A stretch of DNA of 64,000 bases from JBJYKD01 sp049310025 (GCF_049310025.1 NZ_JBJYKD010000009.1:47090-111089), one strand, 5' to 3'; positions 35,682 through 45,043 are shown, counted from the stretch's first letter. Notes: generated from the sequence alone by a model not told the origin. Program-made: numbers and translations.

Positions 35682-35966
35682 TTAAGCCTCCAAGCCTGTT
35701 TTTTCTGTTTTAGTGCCTTTACCATCAAAAATTCCTACATTTTTAAATAAGTATTTTACGGTATCGGTGGGTATAGCGCCCTTTTTCAACCAATCGGTAG
35801 CCTTTTCTATATTTATCTTTATTTCCGCGGGATCGGTAAGAGGATTGTAATATCCTATTTCCTCAATAAATCTGCCGTCCCTCGGCATTCTGCTGTCGGC
35901 TACAACGACCCTATAAAAGGGTTTTTTCTTGGCGCCCATGCGCTTTAATCTTATCTTGACCGCCAT
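35682..35966 (-). CDS. rpsP: Small ribosomal subunit protein bS16
   Basis: The 94-residue product has the bS16 signature VKIRLKRMGAKKKPFYRVVV and the segment RDGRFIEEIGYYNPLTDP. AAGGAGGTGAAGTC precedes the ATG. The order ffh-rpsP-khpA-rimM-trmD-rplS is classical. Confidence 0.98.
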   Translation of the reverse strand: MAVKIRLKRMGAKKKPFYRVVVADSRMPRDGRFIEEIGYYNPLTDPAEIKINIEKATDWLKKGAIPTDTVKYLFKNVGIFDGKGTKTEKTGLEA

Positions 35967-35980
35967 GACTTCACCTCCTT

Positions 35981-37321
35981 CTAAAAGCCAAAAAATGGAA
36001 ATCTTTTCTTGCCTTTTTTAAAACTCTTTTCCATATCGGCCATTTGCTTAATCATCTTTTTCATCTGCTCAAACTGCTTGAGCAGGCGGTTGACATCTTG
36101 AATGGACGTCCCGCTCCCGGCGGCAATCCTCCTCCGCCTGCTTCCGTTTATAATGCCGGGATTTTTTCTTTCTTCTTTCGTCATGGAGTTTATGATTGCC
36201 TCTACGTGCAATAAATCTTTTTCATCCAACTCGAGCCCCTTTAACTTATGGGTTGAAAGGCCGGGTATCATCCCCAGGATTTGATCAAGAGAACCCATCC
36301 TCCTGACCTGCTTGAGTTGGTCCAAAAAGTCGTTGAGGTCAAAGGACTGAGTTTTTATCTTCTGCCCCAGTTCCTGCGCTTTCTTCAAGTCAATGGATGC
36401 GGTGGCCTTTTCAATGAGGGTTAAGACATCACCCATACCCAGTATCCTGGACGCCATTCTCTCGGGATGGAAGAGTTCAAGGTCCTCCAGCTTTTCTCCC
36501 ATACCCACGTATTTTATGGGACAACCGGTTACAGCCTTCGCCGAAATGGCCGCCCCTCCCCTGCTATCCCCGTCCAGCTTCGTCAAAATAAGCCCTGTCA
36601 GATTGAGGCGGCGGTGGAATTCATCGGCCACATTGACCGCGTCCTGGCCGGTCATGCTGTCCACCACAAGCAAAATTTCATGGGGTTTGACGGCATTCTT
36701 TATGTCGGACAACTCCTGCATCAATTCATCGTCAATATGCAGGCGCCCTGCAGTATCTATTATAACCACGTCATTGTTGTGCCTACGGGCATATTCCAGA
36801 GAAGCTCTGGAAATATCAACCGGATTCTCCTGGCCCATGCTAAACACCGGCAGGCCCAGCTTTTCGCCTACCACCTGGAGTTGTTTGATGGCTGCAGGGC
36901 GGTATATATCAGCTGCAACCAGAAGCGGCTTTTTGCCCTGCTTTGACAAAAATCCGCCAAGCTTCCCTGCAGTGGTGGTTTTCCCGGAACCCTGGAGGCC
37001 TACCAGCATAATTACACTGATGTCCGTATTAGAAAGATTCAACCTGTTCTCCTTTGAACCCATTAACCGAATGAGTTCATCGTTTACGATTTTTATTACC
37101 TGCTGGGCCGGAGTCAGACTTTCCATTACCTCCTGTCCCACAGCCCTCTCGCTTATCCTCTGCACCAGATCCTTGACAACTTTGAAATTTACATCGGCTT
37201 CCAGCAGTGCCAGCTTAACTTCACGCATGGCCTGCTTTACATCGGCTTCCGACAGTTTGCCTTTTCCCTTCAGCCTTTTAAATACATCGGTCAATTTTTG
37301 GGTTAAAGCTTCAAAGGCCAC
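35981..37321 (-). CDS. ffh: Signal recognition particle GTPase Ffh
   Basis: Ffh targets nascent membrane and secreted proteins with the 4.5S RNA. The 446-residue protein has the N domain, the G domain (G1 GLQGSGKTTTAGKLG near 107, DTAGRLHID near 190, LTKLDGDSRGGAA near 245) and the Met-rich C-terminal M domain. It begins at GTG. ylxM is directly upstream. Confidence 0.98.
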   Translation of the reverse strand: MAFEALTQKLTDVFKRLKGKGKLSEADVKQAMREVKLALLEADVNFKVVKDLVQRISERAVGQEVMESLTPAQQVIKIVNDELIRLMGSKENRLNLSNTDISVIMLVGLQGSGKTTTAGKLGGFLSKQGKKPLLVAADIYRPAAIKQLQVVGEKLGLPVFSMGQENPVDISRASLEYARRHNNDVVIIDTAGRLHIDDELMQELSDIKNAVKPHEILLVVDSMTGQDAVNVADEFHRRLNLTGLILTKLDGDSRGGAAISAKAVTGCPIKYVGMGEKLEDLELFHPERMASRILGMGDVLTLIEKATASIDLKKAQELGQKIKTQSFDLNDFLDQLKQVRRMGSLDQILGMIPGLSTHKLKGLELDEKDLLHVEAIINSMTKEERKNPGIINGSRRRRIAAGSGTSIQDVNRLLKQFEQMKKMIKQMADMEKSFKKGKKRFPFFGF

Positions 37322-37323
37322 AA

Positions 37324-37683
37324 TTATTCACCACTTTCCTTCACCAACGAGGCGATTTCGTCGTATATTTTTTCAAGTTTGCACCTGTACTCACCGGAAA
37401 GGGCCGGTTCCAGTTCCTTTAAAGATTTTAATATTTCTTCCACCTTTTTTTCCAGCCTCAAAAACCTTTTTACCATGCCCAGCTTTTCTTCACATTCAAA
37501 AAGAATATCCTGAGAACGGTGGATAATGTCGTAGACGCCCTGTCGGGTTATCCCATAATTCTCGGCAATTTCTCCAAAAGAAAGGTCGTTCAAGTAGTGC
37601 AGCTCAAAAATTTCCCTCTGCTTTCCGGTTAAAAAATCGCTGTAAAAGTCGTATAAAAGATTGAGTCTTGTAAGATTATCCAC
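37324..37683 (-). CDS. ylxM: YlxM-family helix-turn-helix protein
   Basis: The 119-residue product contains a sigma-70 region-4-like helix-turn-helix (LNDLSFGEIAENYGITRQGV). It is the conserved partner of ffh in Firmicutes and is thought to act with the SRP pathway. I chose GTG 37683 (VDNLTRLNLLYDFY), with AGGTGA 5 bases upstream, over another GTG three codons earlier. It is the first gene of the ffh-rplS operon. Confidence 0.92.
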   Translation of the reverse strand: MDNLTRLNLLYDFYSDFLTGKQREIFELHYLNDLSFGEIAENYGITRQGVYDIIHRSQDILFECEEKLGMVKRFLRLEKKVEEILKSLKELEPALSGEYRCKLEKIYDEIASLVKESGE

Positions 37684-37694
37684 AATGTTCACCT

Positions 37695-37714
37695 GTAAAG
37701 TATTTAACCTTTAC
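37695..37714. promoter_or_regulatory. Dyad at the ylxM transcription start
   Basis: GTAAAG and CTTTAC are separated by eight bases and lie at about +1 to +20 relative to the predicted start. The position suits an operator or a 5' stem-loop. No regulator is known to me for this site. Confidence 0.35.
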
Positions 37715-37720
37715 ATGTCT

Positions 37721-37749
37721 ATTCTACATGAGAAAGCAATTAAAGTCAA
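37721..37749 (-). promoter_or_regulatory. Sigma-A promoter of ylxM-ffh-rpsP-rplS
   Basis: On the minus strand TTGACT (37744-37749) and TAGAAT (37721-37726) are spaced by exactly 17 bases. Each matches consensus at five of six positions. It lies between ftsY and ylxM and starts transcription near 37714. Confidence 0.75.
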
Positions 37750-37757
37750 CCATAAAA

Positions 37758-38654
37758 TTACAATATGGCGTCCACAAAAGCGGACGGATCAAATTCCTGC
37801 AAGTCTTCCATGCCCTCCCCGACACCTATAAACCAAACCGGAATGCCCAGCTCCGATGCGACGGCGATGGCGATGCCGCCTTTGGCGGTGCCGTCCAGCT
37901 TTGTAAGAATAATGCCTGAAAGGTTTACGGCTTCTTTAAATATCCGGGCCTGGGACAGGGCGTTTTGCCCGGTTGTGGCGTCCAGAACCAGGATGCTCAC
38001 AACCTGCGCTTCAGGATACTCCTTCTGGCAAACCCGGTAAAGTTTTTTCAATTCGTCCATTAGATTTTTCTTCGTATGAAGGCGGCCGGCCGTATCGCAA
38101 ATAATGACATCGGCTTTTCTGGCTTTACCGGCCTGCAGTGCATCGAAAAGCACCGATGCCGGATCGGAGCCTTCCTGATGCCTTATGACGTCCACACCTG
38201 CTCTCCGGCCCCATATCTCCAGCTGGTCGGCTGCAGCCGCCCTGAATGTGTCGGCGGCTGCCAGGATGACTTTTTTGCCCTTATTTTTAAAATTATATGC
38301 GAGCTTACCTATGGAAGTGGTTTTGCCCACGCCGTTTACCCCAACCACCAGTATTACTGCAGGCGGCACAATTATCATTCGCTCTTTCGGAAACAATTCC
38401 TTTATTTCTTCTTTCAACGCTGTTCGTAAATCGCCCGCATCTTTGATGTTTTCCTTTTTAACCCTTTCTTTTAAACCTTCCATGAGTTTCCGGGTAACGC
38501 TTACCCCCACGTCTGCCGTTATAAGCAATTCCTCGAGTTCTTCAAGGGTTTCTTCATCAACCCTTTTGGTGAACCTTAAAAGGTTGTCGATTTTTGCCGT
38601 AAGACTGTCCCTTGTCTTGCTCAATCCCTGCTTTAACCTGTCGATTAATCCCAA
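37758..38654 (-). CDS. ftsY: Signal recognition particle receptor FtsY
   Basis: FtsY is the SRP receptor GTPase. The 298-residue protein lacks the long acidic A domain, as in many Gram-positives. It has the NG domain with G1 VVGVNGVGKTTSIGKLA, DTAGRLHTK and LTKLDGTAKGGIA. I chose TTG 38654 (GLIDRLKQGLSK), with AGGGGTGA upstream; a GTG three codons earlier overlaps that site. It follows smc by 16 bases. Confidence 0.96.
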   Translation of the reverse strand: MGLIDRLKQGLSKTRDSLTAKIDNLLRFTKRVDEETLEELEELLITADVGVSVTRKLMEGLKERVKKENIKDAGDLRTALKEEIKELFPKERMIIVPPAVILVVGVNGVGKTTSIGKLAYNFKNKGKKVILAAADTFRAAAADQLEIWGRRAGVDVIRHQEGSDPASVLFDALQAGKARKADVIICDTAGRLHTKKNLMDELKKLYRVCQKEYPEAQVVSILVLDATTGQNALSQARIFKEAVNLSGIILTKLDGTAKGGIAIAVASELGIPVWFIGVGEGMEDLQEFDPSAFVDAIL

Positions 38655-38670
38655 TTGATTCACCCCTTGA

Positions 38671-41600
38671 CTAAGATTCCATTTTAACGGCCAGCACTTT
38701 TGACACGGCCGTTTCTTCCATCGCTATTCCGTAAAGGGCGTCGGCCACGGCCATGGTATTTTTCCGGTGGGTAATTATTATGAACTGGGTGTGCGTGGAA
38801 ACCCTCTTCAAATAACGTGTAAAGCGATCTATATTGGCGTCGTCCAGCGCGGCTTCGATTTCGTCCAATATACAGAATGGAGTGGCTTTGGTGTTCAAAA
38901 TGGCAAAAAGTAAGGCGATAGCCGTTAAGGCCCTTTCTCCTCCGGACAGCAGCGAAAGACTCTGAAGCTTTTTCCCAGGCGGTTGCGCAATTATCTCTAT
39001 GCCAGACTCAAGCAGACCTCCATCCCCCTGGATTACAAGTTCGGCCTTGCCCCCTCCAAAAAGTTCGATGAAAATCTTCTGGAACTCTGAATTGACTTTT
39101 TTAAAAGAATTGATGAACATTTCTTCCATGGCCTTTGTTATTTCACGGATCAAATTATCCAGTTTTTCCCTGGCCCGGACCAGGTCTTCACGCTGGGATT
39201 TTAGAAAATCGTAGCGGGCCTTTAAACTGTCGTGGTCTTCGATGGCCTGGATGTTTACGGGACCGAGAGATTCTATTTTATCCTGAATCTCGTTCAGCCT
39301 GTCTTTCATTTTGTCAAAATCGCCCAGGTCCTTTTTTAGTTTCTGCGCCTCGTCAATCGTGAGGCCGTACTTTTCCATCAGTTTTTCGCCTATCTGCCTT
39401 ATTTCAATATCTAATGCAGTCTGGGCCAGCCGCCCGTCATTTAATACTCGCTCGCATTTTCTCTGATCCTCTTCTATCTTTTTGAGCCGGTTTTGCGTGT
39501 CTTCCAACCTCTCTTTTATAATCTCTCTTTCCTTTTTCAGATTTTCCAGTTTTTTCTTTAATTCCGCATTTAAGTTTGTCACGCCTTCCAGTTCCGCCTG
39601 TATATCTGAGATTTTATTCTTGGTAGAAAGCCTTGCATGCCGGTTTCTCTCCAGCTTTTCTTCCAGGTTTTTTAATTCACCGATCCATGACTTCATGTTT
39701 TGTTCCAGGCTTTGTATGTTCTGTTTCAGACCTATTTCCTCCTGTTTGCAGGAGGCCAGTTTTACTTTCAACTCGGTAATCTGACGGGCCAGAATTTCTC
39801 TTACCGCTTTTTCCTTTGATATCTCTTCCTGCAGAGCCTTCACCATGTGCTGGCTGGACGCGTTTTTACGGTCGATATTTCCTATATCCTTTTCCATCAG
39901 GGAAATCTCGCGGTCGATTTCGGCTATGTCCGCCAGGATTTGTTCTCGTTCCAGTTGAAGCCGGTCTTTTCTCTGCTCTCTCTCTTTTATTAGGTTTTTT
40001 TTCTCGTTCAGCTCTTTTTCAAGGGCGGCTATTTCGGGCTTTAAACCGTAAAGAGCATCCTTGACGGAGGCAATTTTTTCCTGTTTTTTGTTAATTTCCG
40101 ATTCCAGCTGTAAACAGTGCTGTTTTAACCCGGTCAATTCGCTTTCCAGTTGCTTTATTTTTTCTCTAAACTCCATAAGCTCCCTTTTTCTCGAAAGTAT
40201 AAAACTTGACTTCTTTTGACTCCCCCCCGTAATGGAGCCGCCCGGGTTTAAGACCTCTCCCTCCAGTGTCACCACTTTCAGGCTGAAGCCGCTTTTCCTT
40301 GCCATGGCCAGAGCATTGTCAATGCCGTCGGCTACCAGCACCCTTCCCAGCAGGTGGGCGACGGCGGGGTAAAATCTGCGGTCGAAATAAACAAGTCTAT
40401 CGGCAGTCCCCAAACACCCTTTTTCAGATAAAATCGATGTTTCACCGCCGTCCAGACACCGGGGCTTTATCGTGGAGAGCGGTAAAAATGTAACCCTGCC
40501 CAGGTTGTATCTTTTTAAAAACTCAATGGCTTCTTTGGCGTTTTCCTCATTGTCGCAAACGATATTCTGAAGCGCCCCGCCCAAAGCCGTTTCGATGGCA
40601 ACTTCATATTCTTTGCCGACGGTTATGATGTCCGCCACGGTACCGTAGATGCCCAGAGTCTTCAAGCGCCCGCTTTTAAGGCAATTCAACAGATTTTTTA
40701 CGCCCAACTGGTATCCTTCCAGATTCTCATTTATTTCCTCCAGTGCTTTGAGTCTGGAAATCATCGCCGATAAATCCGACTGTTTTTTTGCGCGCAATTT
40801 TTCCATTTCGGCCAGTTCCGCGCTTTTTTGCTGTAAACTTTCAATCAATTCTTCCAGGGCCTTATCGTGGTCCCGGTAAAGGTCTGTTAAACCTTCAGTT
40901 CTATTTTTAATATCCCCGATTTCGCAGTTGGTTTTTGCATTTGCTTCTTGAATTTGAGAAATTTCCCTGTCGATCTGGTTTAAACGGTTTTGCAAATTGT
41001 TCTTCATGGTATTCATACTTGAAATTTTGTTTTTCTTTTCCGAAGCAAAGTTTAATAAATCGATAACATCACCCTTTAAGTTTTCTACCAGCAGTTCCTT
41101 TTGTTTTATAGAATTATCCGAATGGAAAAGTTTCTGTTCTTTATCAGCAATTTCCAGTTCCAGACCGTTTATTGTTTTTATTTTTTGCTCAAGCACCTCT
41201 GTTTTCAGATTTAAATCGTTTTTTGCAGCATCGATTTTTTCACGCATTTTAAATAAATCATCGGCGATGCCGGAGCTTTCTTGTTCCAACCTTATAAATT
41301 CATCCCTGGCCCACTGCAGATCCCTTTCCAATTCTCTTTTACGGCCGCTATTTTTCAAAAGTTCTTCCTGAGTTTTTTCATGTTCCAGTTCTTTTGATTC
41401 CAGCTCCCTACTATCCGTGTGCAGGCTTTCACGGAGAGCAGACTTTTCGTGAAGAATCCTCTCCAATAAAAGGCCGTTTTCCTCCGCAGAACTTTTTATA
41501 CGCAGCAGTTCTGTTTCCTTTTTTGAAATTTCCCCAAGCATCAGGTTTACATCCACTTCTTTTAGTTGGGCCAACAGATCCCTGTATTGCAGGGCTTTTT

Positions 41601-42228
41601 CCTTTTGCTCCGCCAGTGGTGCCAGCTGGTATTGTATTTCGGCCAGGACATCGTCTATTCTTACCAAGTTGTTCATGGTCTCTTCCAATCTTTTTTCCGC
41701 CTCTTTTTTCCTGGTTTTATGCTTCATTATACCCGCGGTTTCCTCAAAAATTAACCGCCTTTCTTCCGGGCGGCTGGTTAAAATGTCGTCAATCTGGCCC
41801 TGGCTGATAATGGAATACCCATCTTTGCCTATCCCGGTATCCATTAATATTTCCTGGATATCCTTTAACCTGCACGGAGTCCTGTTTATGTAAAACTCGC
41901 TTTCCCCCGAGCGGAACACCCTCCGCGTAAAACATATTTCCGAGTATTCGACGGGGAGCAAGTTGTCCGAATTGTCAAGGATAATGGAAACTTCAGCCAT
42001 ACCCATGGGCTTTTTTGCATTGCTGCCGGCAAAAATTACATCCTCCAATTTGGCTCCCCTCAGGTTCTTCACACTCTGTTCGCCCAGCACCCACCGTATG
42101 GCATCGGTGATATTACTTTTACCGCTGCCGTTGGGGCCCACAATGGCGTTTATACCGGGCTGAAATTCAATCGCCACCTTATCTGCAAAGGATTTAAACC
42201 CGTGTAGTTCCACTCTTTTGAGATACAT
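38671..42228 (-). CDS. smc: Chromosome segregation ATPase Smc
   Basis: Smc is the condensin ATPase. The 1185 residues start with the Walker A GPNGSGKSNI (about 31-40). Two long coiled coils flank a hinge at about 500-670. The C-terminal part has the signature LSLLSGGERALTAIALL and Walker B CILDEIEAALDDAN. Length is typical. AGGAGGAAGCCT precedes the ATG. It sits upstream of ftsY as in Bacillus, but spoVS separates it from rnc. Confidence 0.98.
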   Translation of the reverse strand: MYLKRVELHGFKSFADKVAIEFQPGINAIVGPNGSGKSNITDAIRWVLGEQSVKNLRGAKLEDVIFAGSNAKKPMGMAEVSIILDNSDNLLPVEYSEICFTRRVFRSGESEFYINRTPCRLKDIQEILMDTGIGKDGYSIISQGQIDDILTSRPEERRLIFEETAGIMKHKTRKKEAEKRLEETMNNLVRIDDVLAEIQYQLAPLAEQKEKALQYRDLLAQLKEVDVNLMLGEISKKETELLRIKSSAEENGLLLERILHEKSALRESLHTDSRELESKELEHEKTQEELLKNSGRKRELERDLQWARDEFIRLEQESSGIADDLFKMREKIDAAKNDLNLKTEVLEQKIKTINGLELEIADKEQKLFHSDNSIKQKELLVENLKGDVIDLLNFASEKKNKISSMNTMKNNLQNRLNQIDREISQIQEANAKTNCEIGDIKNRTEGLTDLYRDHDKALEELIESLQQKSAELAEMEKLRAKKQSDLSAMISRLKALEEINENLEGYQLGVKNLLNCLKSGRLKTLGIYGTVADIITVGKEYEVAIETALGGALQNIVCDNEENAKEAIEFLKRYNLGRVTFLPLSTIKPRCLDGGETSILSEKGCLGTADRLVYFDRRFYPAVAHLLGRVLVADGIDNALAMARKSGFSLKVVTLEGEVLNPGGSITGGSQKKSSFILSRKRELMEFREKIKQLESELTGLKQHCLQLESEINKKQEKIASVKDALYGLKPEIAALEKELNEKKNLIKEREQRKDRLQLEREQILADIAEIDREISLMEKDIGNIDRKNASSQHMVKALQEEISKEKAVREILARQITELKVKLASCKQEEIGLKQNIQSLEQNMKSWIGELKNLEEKLERNRHARLSTKNKISDIQAELEGVTNLNAELKKKLENLKKEREIIKERLEDTQNRLKKIEEDQRKCERVLNDGRLAQTALDIEIRQIGEKLMEKYGLTIDEAQKLKKDLGDFDKMKDRLNEIQDKIESLGPVNIQAIEDHDSLKARYDFLKSQREDLVRAREKLDNLIREITKAMEEMFINSFKKVNSEFQKIFIELFGGGKAELVIQGDGGLLESGIEIIAQPPGKKLQSLSLLSGGERALTAIALLFAILNTKATPFCILDEIEAALDDANIDRFTRYLKRVSTHTQFIIITHRKNTMAVADALYGIAMEETAVSKVLAVKMES

Positions 42229-42271
42229 AGGCTTCCTCCTTACCTTTTAAATTCTACCACATAGAAAACAA

Positions 42272-42304
42272 AATAAAAATACCTGTCTTTTTTAAGACAG
42301 GTAT
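42272..42304 (-). terminator. Terminator between spoVS and smc
   Basis: An 11-pair stem ATACCTGTCTT/AAGACAGGTAT with a four-base loop is followed on the minus strand by TTTTATTTTG. It would end spoVS transcripts just before smc. Confidence 0.8.
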
Positions 42305-42317
42305 AAATTCAAGAAAA

Positions 42318-42578
42318 TCAGCGGGGTTCTACGATAAATTTTATCGCCGTCCGCTCTTCTCCATCGATGTCGATTTCTGCAAAAGCCGGAACTGTTACCA
42401 GGTCAATGCCATTAGGTGCCACAAAACCTCTTGTAATTGCAATAGCCTTAACCGCTTGATTCACGGCTCCGGCACCCACCGCTTGAAGTTCCGCCACGCC
42501 CTTTTCTCTCAAAACGGCTGCCAGAGCTCCTGCCACAGATTTGGGTTTTGATTGAGCTGATACTTTTAGTACTTCCAT
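42318..42578 (-). CDS. spoVS: Stage V sporulation protein S
   Basis: The 86-residue protein is a near-typical SpoVS (Alba-like small protein) with LKVSAQSKPKSVAGALAAVL and NQAVKAIAITRGFVAPNGID. SpoVS affects septation and spore coat development. Its placement between rnc and smc is unlike B. subtilis. A terminator follows it and 90 AT-rich bases precede it, so it is probably expressed independently. Confidence 0.96.
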   Translation of the reverse strand: MEVLKVSAQSKPKSVAGALAAVLREKGVAELQAVGAGAVNQAVKAIAITRGFVAPNGIDLVTVPAFAEIDIDGEERTAIKFIVEPR

Positions 42579-42668
42579 TCCATATATCCCCCTTAAAATA
42601 TTTATTATTTCTTAAAAATATATATTCTATGAGGCGAATAAAATTCCTTCTTTTTAAAATATTATATT

Positions 42669-43385
42669 TTAATACCCAATACTTAAAACTCGAAGGGCCT
42701 CTCTGGCGGCCTCCTGTTCCGCTTCCTTTTTACTCCTGCCCGAACCCCTGCCCAGGACCCTGTTTTTCCACACGACTTTTACATAAAAAACCCTGTCGTG
42801 AGCCGGGCCTTCTTCCCTTTCCACCTCATAGGCTATCCTGTCGGGGGCTGTTTTTTGCAATATCTCCTGAAGGGTGGTCTTGTAATCCATAGCCCATTCC
42901 CCTTCAACGGCCTTAGAAATTATGGGCTCAAGATTTCTTATAATGAATTCCGACGTGACATTCAGTTTTTTTTCTATATATATCGCTCCAATCAACGCCT
43001 CAAACGTATCTGCGAGGATTGAAGACTTTTCGCGCCCTCCCGTGTTTTCTTCCCCTTTTCCGAGGATGAGGAATTCGCCCAGTGAAAGTTCATTCGCCAC
43101 TCTTGCAAGACTTGGCTCACATACGACCAGGGCTCTGATTTTGGTCATCTGACCTTCGGTTAATTCCGGGTACTTCTCGTAAAGATAATGAGTCACCACC
43201 AGCTCAAGGACCGCATCGCCCAAAAACTCCAGCCTCTGATTGTTTTCCTGAGGCGAGGTGGCCTGTTCGTGGGCGTAGGAAGGGTGTATGAAAGCCCTGT
43301 TTAAAATTTCCGCATTGTCAAAAAAAATACCTATATTTTTTTGCAATTTCGCAAGTGCATTTAATCTTTTTTCATCGATCCTCAT
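42669..43385 (-). CDS. rnc: Ribonuclease III
   Basis: RNase III cuts double-stranded RNA, including rRNA precursors. The 238-residue protein has the RNase III domain signature NQRLEFLGDAVLELVVTHYL and DTFEALIGAIYIEK. A C-terminal double-strand RNA-binding domain ends RSKKEAEQEAAREALRVL. It is 16 bases after fabF. Confidence 0.98.
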   Translation of the reverse strand: MRIDEKRLNALAKLQKNIGIFFDNAEILNRAFIHPSYAHEQATSPQENNQRLEFLGDAVLELVVTHYLYEKYPELTEGQMTKIRALVVCEPSLARVANELSLGEFLILGKGEENTGGREKSSILADTFEALIGAIYIEKKLNVTSEFIIRNLEPIISKAVEGEWAMDYKTTLQEILQKTAPDRIAYEVEREEGPAHDRVFYVKVVWKNRVLGRGSGRSKKEAEQEAAREALRVLSIGY

Positions 43386-43401
43386 CAGGCCTTAACCTCT
43401 T

Positions 43402-44640
43402 TTAGTATTTTTTTACTATCACGCATGCGTTATGACCGCCAAATCCCATGGAATTTGACAGAGCTATGTTGACGGGTCTCTTAAGGGATTTATTGGGCAC
43501 GTAAAATAAATCACATTCCGGGTCCGGTGTCTCGTAGTTTATTGTGGGAGGTATCTCATCATTCTGCACCGCCAGCACCGTTGCTATGAATTCCACCGCT
43601 CCCGCCGCCCCCAGCAAGTGGCCCGTCATGGACTTTGTCGAACTGACGGCGAGTTTATAGGCGTGGTCCCCGAAAGTGCTTTTTATGGCCAGGGTTTCGA
43701 ATTTGTCATTTAAAGGCGTTGAGGTGCCGTGAGCATTAATGTAATCGACTTGCTCGGGCTTAATGCCTGCATCCAAAATAGCCGCCTTCATGGCCCGCGC
43801 GGCACCCTCGCCTTCCGGCGCAGGCTGGGTCAGGTGATATGCGTCGGCGGTGGTTCCGTAACCTATTACTTCGGCATAAATCGGAGCATTTCTTTTTAAA
43901 GCATGATCCAGGGTTTCCATGACGACAACACCGGCCCCCTCCGCCATTACAAATCCGTCCCTGTCTTTATCAAAAGGCCGGCTGGCCCGGGCGGGATCGT
44001 CATTGCGGGTCGAAAGGGCCTTCATGGATGAAAATCCCGCCAGTGAAAGCGGAGTAATGGGAGCTTCCGTCCCGCCGGCTATCATGATATCCGCATCGCG
44101 TTTCTGAAGTATCCGAAATGCTTCGCCTATGGCGTTGGTCCCGGAAGCGCAGGCGGTAACCACCGTAAAATTTGGTCCCTTAAAATCAAAAGCCATGGAA
44201 ACCTGGCCGGAAGCCATATTGGCAATCATCATCGGTATAAAGAACGGGCTCACCCTCTTTGGCCCCTTTTCCATCATCACATTGTGCTGTTCCTCCCATG
44301 TTTCCACCCCACCTATTCCGGAACCCATTATAACACCGGCTCTCGTTTTGTCGACGGAGGCCATGTCCATCCCGGCGTCTTCCAGCGCCATTTTTGTGGC
44401 GGCAACCGCAAACTGGGTAAATCTGTCCAGTCTTTTTAGTTCCTTTTTATCTATATAATCTTCCGGCTTGAAATCTTTTACCTCGCCGGCAAATCTGGTG
44501 GGAAAATCCTCACAATTAAAACGTGTTATGAAATCGATACCGGATTTGCCTTCTCTAATGGAATTCCAGAAGCTATCCTTACCTGTTCCCACAGGGGAAA
44601 CTACTCCTATTCCGGTTATAACAACGCGCTGTGTTTCCAT
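43402..44640 (-). CDS. fabF: Beta-ketoacyl-ACP synthase II FabF
   Basis: FabF elongates acyl-ACP chains. The 412-residue product has the active Cys in VTACASGTNAIGEA, the first His in NAHGTSTPLNDKFE and the second in STKSMTGHLLGAAGAVE. I chose ATG 44640 with AGGAGG 7 bases upstream; a TTG two codons earlier is less well placed. Two hairpins separate it from acpP. Confidence 0.97.
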   Translation of the reverse strand: METQRVVITGIGVVSPVGTGKDSFWNSIREGKSGIDFITRFNCEDFPTRFAGEVKDFKPEDYIDKKELKRLDRFTQFAVAATKMALEDAGMDMASVDKTRAGVIMGSGIGGVETWEEQHNVMMEKGPKRVSPFFIPMMIANMASGQVSMAFDFKGPNFTVVTACASGTNAIGEAFRILQKRDADIMIAGGTEAPITPLSLAGFSSMKALSTRNDDPARASRPFDKDRDGFVMAEGAGVVVMETLDHALKRNAPIYAEVIGYGTTADAYHLTQPAPEGEGAARAMKAAILDAGIKPEQVDYINAHGTSTPLNDKFETLAIKSTFGDHAYKLAVSSTKSMTGHLLGAAGAVEFIATVLAVQNDEIPPTINYETPDPECDLFYVPNKSLKRPVNIALSNSMGFGGHNACVIVKKY

Positions 44641-44679
44641 AAGCAATCCTCCTGACTTTAAGATGAGAATCTATAAAAA

Positions 44680-44693
44680 AGGGACTGCTCCCT
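44680..44693 (-). terminator. Short terminator-like hairpin before fabF
   Basis: A five-pair stem AGGGA/TCCCT with loop GCAG is followed on the minus strand by six T. It lies in the acpP-fabF gap, just after a stronger hairpin. Alone it is weak. Confidence 0.45.
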
Positions 44694-44709
44694 GAATGCC
44701 ATCTAAAGT

Positions 44710-44736
44710 AAAGTCCCGTAAAAGTTACGGGACTTT
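44710..44736 (-). terminator. Strong hairpin after acpP
   Basis: AAAGTCCCGTAA pairs perfectly with TTACGGGACTTT around a three-base loop. It starts 7 bases after the acpP stop. The T-tract is short, so it may act as an attenuator or as 3'-end protection for the abundant acpP message. Confidence 0.65.
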
Positions 44737-44743
44737 TATGAGG

Positions 44744-44977
44744 CTATGCGGTATGATTTTTTATGTAGTCTATCACATCCTGAACCGTCTTGATTTTTTC
44801 AGCATCTTCATCGGGAATCTCCAGATCAAATTCCTCTTCAAAAGCCATTATTAATTCCACTATATCCAGAGAATCGGCTCCCAGATCATCGATGAAGGAA
44901 GCTTCCGGAACCACATCATCCTCATCAATACCCAGCTGGTCGGCAATAATCTTTTTTATCTTGTCTAATACTTCCAT
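44744..44977 (-). CDS. acpP: Acyl carrier protein
   Basis: The 77-residue acidic protein has the phosphopantetheine Ser36 in DDLGADSLDIVELIMAFEEE. It carries growing acyl chains between Fab enzymes. It lies between fabG and fabF, and the hairpin that follows may favour its higher expression. Confidence 0.98.
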   Translation of the reverse strand: MEVLDKIKKIIADQLGIDEDDVVPEASFIDDLGADSLDIVELIMAFEEEFDLEIPDEDAEKIKTVQDVIDYIKNHTA

Positions 44978-45043
44978 CCCTTCACCCCCCTTCTTAGTGC
45001 ATATTATGATTAGTTTTACATATTTTATTCCATATTAAAGATA

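Noticed and set aside
36393..37526. Plus-strand frame of 377 codons antisense to ffh
   Set aside because: It lies wholly opposite ffh and ylxM, has low-complexity Ser/Phe/Pro-rich translation and no ribosome site; it is a codon-bias shadow.
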